Assembly (NCBI GenBank): GCA_030248065.1
Contig: JASAMV010006885.1
Span: 23,721-87,720 of the forward strand
DNA: 64,000 nucleotides
Reading direction: 5' to 3'
From: Rhynchonema sp. JSB1_4
Lineage: Eukaryota > Nematoda > Chromadorea > Monhysterida > Xyalidae
Shown here: one piece after another, positions 60,040-64,000 of the stretch
Layout: each line of letters starts with the position of its first letter
Position numbering within the stretch: position 1 is the stretch's first letter
Program-made: the position numbers and the translations under genes
Notes under the pieces: model-generated
The model's database searches: none
The model's input: only the letters and a program-made list of their open reading frames with translations
What the model was told of the DNA's origin: nothing

Positions 60040-60681
60040 TCACACTCGTGGCTTCGTTATTGGCTTTCGAGAACTTTGAGCATCGATTTCCATATGCTTG
60101 AGTACAAAACAAAGCAAGACCACTGTTTGCCTTGCCAAACAGTCTTTGTGCCAAGTTTGGCCCAATAAAAATTCATTTCCACCAGCAGCTGCAAGTGGAT
60201 TCACAGACAATCTGGTTTCCGCTCGTGTCTGACATGCATACCAAATGACACTTGTCGTTATGGTTTTCAAGTTGATGGCGGGTTTTTCGATTTCGGTGTC
60301 TGGCCCTTTTTTACACCGTCCAGGCTGCTTCTTTGCTGAGCCAGCAGTTGCCCACCATGTTGCGCCATTTGCGTTTTCAGTGTCGAGGTTTCTATCACGA
60401 TTCTTTGAAACTACAGTACATGTATGTATGTATGTATATACCTTCCATGTTTTGCTACAAGCTAAAGGTATCTTGGAAACTGGTTTTTCTGGTGATGTTT
60501 CAGTGAACTTTTGTATGCGGATTACGGTACCACTTTTTTCAAAACGAATAACAAATAAATCGTCCAGTTTGGGCACAGGGTGCCACACGATTGTTGGTTG
60601 TTGTTGTGTTTCACGACGGCCATTGTCATTTATATTAGCTCGTTTCTCTCTTAACATTTTCCATGCGTCCGTGAACCACAC
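60040..60681 (-). CDS. Hypothetical gene candidate
   Basis: A 213-codon minus-strand frame is long for this region. Its first part (MWFTDAWKMLREKRA, then PKLDDLFVIRFEKSGTVI) reads like protein. A donor AAG|GTATAT near 60442 and an acceptor-like TTTCAAAG near 60405 would remove a TATATACATACATAC simple repeat. I recognise no domain. A plus-strand frame of similar size overlaps, so coding on this strand is not proven. Confidence 0.35.
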   Translation of the reverse strand: MWFTDAWKMLREKRANINDNGRRETQQQPTIVWHPVPKLDDLFVIRFEKSGTVIRIQKFTETSPEKPVSKIPLACSKTWKVYTYIHTCTVVSKNRDRNLDTENANGATWWATAGSAKKQPGRCKKGPDTEIEKPAINLKTITTSVIWYACQTRAETRLSVNPLAAAGGNEFLLGQTWHKDCLARQTVVLLCFVLKHMEIDAQSSRKPITKPRV

Positions 60682-60871
60682 TGGGCGGAAAAAAAGTGTG
60701 TTAATGTTTGCAGCACGATTGTTTTCATTGTTTGCTCATGGCGTGTTGCTCACTACATTTGAGATGGATGGTCTTGAAATTGTAGGACTCGAAATTGTCT
60801 TCCAATTAACTTGCCCATATCTCATCAAATTAATCTCCCCCACTGAAGTATTCAAACCTCGCGCCAAGTGA

Positions 60872-63800
60872 TCGATTTAGATTCAGATCTGATGTGACAA
60901 AGTTTCACCTTGTTGGCGCTGAACGACGCTTCTATCGCTTGTAAATGACTTCTGCATTAAGTACTGGAGCTGGAGGGGTGCCTGGACTGTATTACGTACA
61001 TAGGCACACACTGCACGTACCAGATCCCATTCATGTATATTGTTGCTCATGCACCTGCACACAAGAGTGTGAGGCAGGGCTTGTGCAGAGCGTTATTAGA
61101 ATTTTGCTGTTGCTGTTGTTATAGTTATTGTGTGCCACTTTTGCATGCTCACCGGTGTGCACTCGGAAGTTCGGACATGAAAAATTTACAAGTACTTGCA
61201 AGGTTTATAACACTCTCGATCTCTTAGAAGTGCTTGGCTTCATGGGATGTCCGAACTTCAGGGCAAAATGTTATTGTTCTGGGCCGACAGAGCAGTGGGC
61301 CCTATTATAACTTTGCTGGCCATCAAAAATAATAACCCCACACGGCGATCGTATGGTTGGCTTCCGCTTTGACTTTTTTCCGATCTCAGGAACCAGTGTT
61401 GCTCTCTAAATGCCAGTATTTTGTTGTCCCACATAAGTTACTACAATGCTGCTTGTGTGTGCTCTGCTCCCAACGTTTTGCTGCTTTTGAGGGCAACACA
61501 ACTTACTGATGATTCTCAGAGAATGTTCAAAATATCTCTTTTGGCAAGCTTGTTTCTTATTTTTGGTTGAAAAATGCGAAAAGTATGACAATTAACTAAT
61601 TAGCCATGCGGACGATTACCTTGTATCGGGTGCAATAACTGACAACCGGCTTATATTCAACTCGTGATTGTCAGCGAAGGTCGTCAACTCACGCCGCATG
61701 TCTCACGCTCACTCAGGGCCGCCTTGAGTTGACGACTTTAGCTGACGGTCAGAGTTGACCACATATCAAGAAGCCGTTCCTGAAAATTTTCATATTCATG
61801 GCAGCGCATTGTTCCATTTTGAGGCACGAGCCACACGTCAGGTGACTAAGGTCTGGTTTCCTATGTCTGGAGTTTGTTCTTGAGTGTTCTGGAGAGATAA
61901 AATTACACATGCCACAACATTTTATTACCAGAATTATTGCTTTCCGTTCACTTTTCTGTTCTTATATATTTCGTCCAAACTGAGGTGTTTGCAGATAATG
62001 TATTGGCGTGAACCGCCATGGAGCCGTAATTTTGTCCAGAGTGGTCTGTATAAAATCTGTTTTTGACCGCAGCAGGCAGCAGTGCCATAATATGTATGGC
62101 TACACAAGCTGGTTGCAATGCAACATGTGCGTGTGGTTTGCCTGGCCAGGGCTCCATTTTGCATTTGCCCGCCCCCAGTTCGAGACTGGTGTGAATTTTG
62201 TTTGTTGGTACCACACAACCTTTTTTTCCGAAAATTTAACCCACTGTTCATTAGTCTGTTGCACATTGCTGCCATACAAAGCGAACAGGGGGGCACCAGA
62301 ACCAATGTTTTTGCTCTGTATTGCTCTCAGACGTGTTATTTCCCGTGGATATGAGAATAATCGGGCACAGGAGCCGATTGGATCATTATTCATGCATCAC
62401 AAACGTTACGGTACCCGACATTTTGGGTGTGTTTCAATTTGTGCCTGAGAGCACAGACTCACTCCAGCGTTATGCACTGTGGCGTTTGTAATTTGCATAT
62501 CCCTCTCGATTTTGTGTTTGAATTTCTGATTTCTCATTATGATTACGGTTTTTTGTCAGTCTCATATGGCTAATTTTATTTTGTAACCAATTTGGTTCTG
62601 CTCTTCAGTTGGTGAAGCTGAAGAGCTTTTTGCAGTGGAATATAGCTCTTCGGCATTGGTGTCGGCTGTTCTTTCTGAGTCATTCCAGAAACGTGCACTG
62701 AACCACACCCACTATGTATACATACTTGTGACTTGCAAGCCGCAATTCTCTGTCTGAGTCACGCGTTGACCAGTGTCCTAATCAGGCTCAGTAAAGTTTA
62801 TCATGGATTCACCATGTATGTATCAGAAGATATTTTAGGAACGTAATAGACTGTAAGGCTGCACCGAGAGCGCCCTTGACCTGATACTGCAACCATGCTG
62901 CTGTACATCCACGCTATGTTTTTGCCACATATACAGCAACTTAATGATACTGGATAAAATTCACAAAAGCACTTAAACTCCTTGCTTTCTACCCATTCGA
63001 AAAGTTTGAGGTCATATTCATGATGTTCTTTCACATTCCAAGTCACCGGAAATCCTCGCTGACTTGCTGCAATTCTGTGTGCGAGCTTGAAAAACGCTTG
63101 TAGTCAGCTTTTGTGAATTCCATCCGATTGTTGGTGATTAGTGTTACTGAGTAGTCAGCGGCACCAAACGTCTCAATTTAAGGCAAACTCGTGACTATAA
63201 TTCTTTTGCGTTTTGACACGTCCTCGAAATCATAACAAACAAAACAGGCTCAGAAAAAAATGTTCACGGCCAGAAAAACTTTCAAATGGCTGCGGGTGTC
63301 CTTTCTGGTTGCGGCAAACGGTCTTGGCGCGTTTCTGTATGAAGTTACAGAATATTTTTGTTCCACGCATATCTGAACCGTATGGGTTTGTATTCATTTG
63401 GCTGAATGGTTTATCAGGAAAGCAGAACTCCGCCCACCCTCAGGTGTATCGGTAAATGTATCCTGATCTCTCAAGCGCACCAAAATAAGGTGCCCTATGT
63501 TAGTTCAACTTGCGGCACCAATATTCTGAATTATGCATTATAAAAGTTATTGAGATGAATGTATCCTTTTGCAAACTGCAGATGGGTCCCTTTTTTCCTT
63601 TTTGGGTTGTTTATCGGGGAACGTTTTCCGACCATGAAGCCACTCACCACCGACAACAGACCGCACACTTTGGCGGGCAGACTGTTTATTTTATTTGATT
63701 CAATTATATTCTGCGCCTGTCGATGGTTCTATTTATTACTTAGGTTTCCCATCCACCCAGCAGTGTACACCTTTTAGGTCATCAATGATGATCTAGATTC

Positions 63801-64000
63801 ACACTGTTCAAAAGATTATGGATGTCTGAGTACGTGATAAACACGGAATCTGACCATTATGTACCTTATGAAGAGCATTTATGACCTGTGTTGTGTGTGT
63901 AGTGGGCACAGGTGTGTGAAACGAGCTTTTTACGAAGTCGCAAGTATCCAAAAGTAGCCCACCCGGTCGGTTAAAAATTTCCTATATGTATACAGTCGAC
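60872..64000. other. No gene supported
   Basis: There are several open frames of 60-146 codons on both strands (for example 62008-62448 plus and 61934-62305 minus), but they overlap each other and show no domains. I see no clear repeats or RNA genes. Confidence 0.45.

Overview
This window is eukaryotic DNA from an animal. The genes have introns with GT...AG ends, there are AATAAA-type signals, and the introns are full of small inverted-repeat transposons. A large secreted protein alternates Kunitz domains with lustrin-type cysteine-rich domains, an arrangement I know mainly from nematodes. A nematode, or a related ecdysozoan, is therefore my best guess, held with modest confidence. I recognise no bacterial genes, operons or CRISPR arrays.

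Layout. Positions 1-9690 hold no gene I can support. They carry several MITEs (two with perfect 8-bp target-site duplications, counting the copy at 59 kb), a pair of inverted minisatellites and a tRNA-like repeat. At 9691-10197 (+) is a complete two-exon gene for a small secreted precursor with five KFW peptides between dibasic sites, probably a neuropeptide gene. Positions 11048-34995 (-) are one gene. I could join 40 exons with a consistent reading frame at every junction (6366 nt, 2121 codons plus stop). It encodes a signal peptide, a Thr-rich segment, then 16 lustrin-type (L) and 18 Kunitz (K) domains in near-strict alternation. One intron, 14380-22163, is 7.8 kb of stacked repeats. Positions 37276-39850 (-) encode most of a seven-helix PAQR-family receptor whose 5' part is missing. 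Positions 40251-48978 are a very large inverted-repeat-bounded element carrying an array of about 46 units of 137 bp. Positions 51141-57822 (-) hold two tandem, diverged TMBIM/Lifeguard-like membrane protein genes with matching exon lengths. From 58 to 64 kb I see another hAT-type MITE and one or two weak gene candidates.

The genes are unrelated in pathway: a probable neuropeptide, an extracellular or cuticle-type matrix protein, a PAQR membrane receptor or hydrolase, and two TMBIM-type membrane proteins. The strongest second-look items are the loss of the Cys14-Cys38 pair in 17 of the 18 Kunitz domains, the KFW peptide family, the satellite-bearing 8.7-kb element with a 365-bp T-depleted tract at its left edge, and a 10-mer (TGATGTTTCA) found at least 19 times, often close to splice sites.

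All exon joins are my own reading of splice sites and phase. None has transcript support here.
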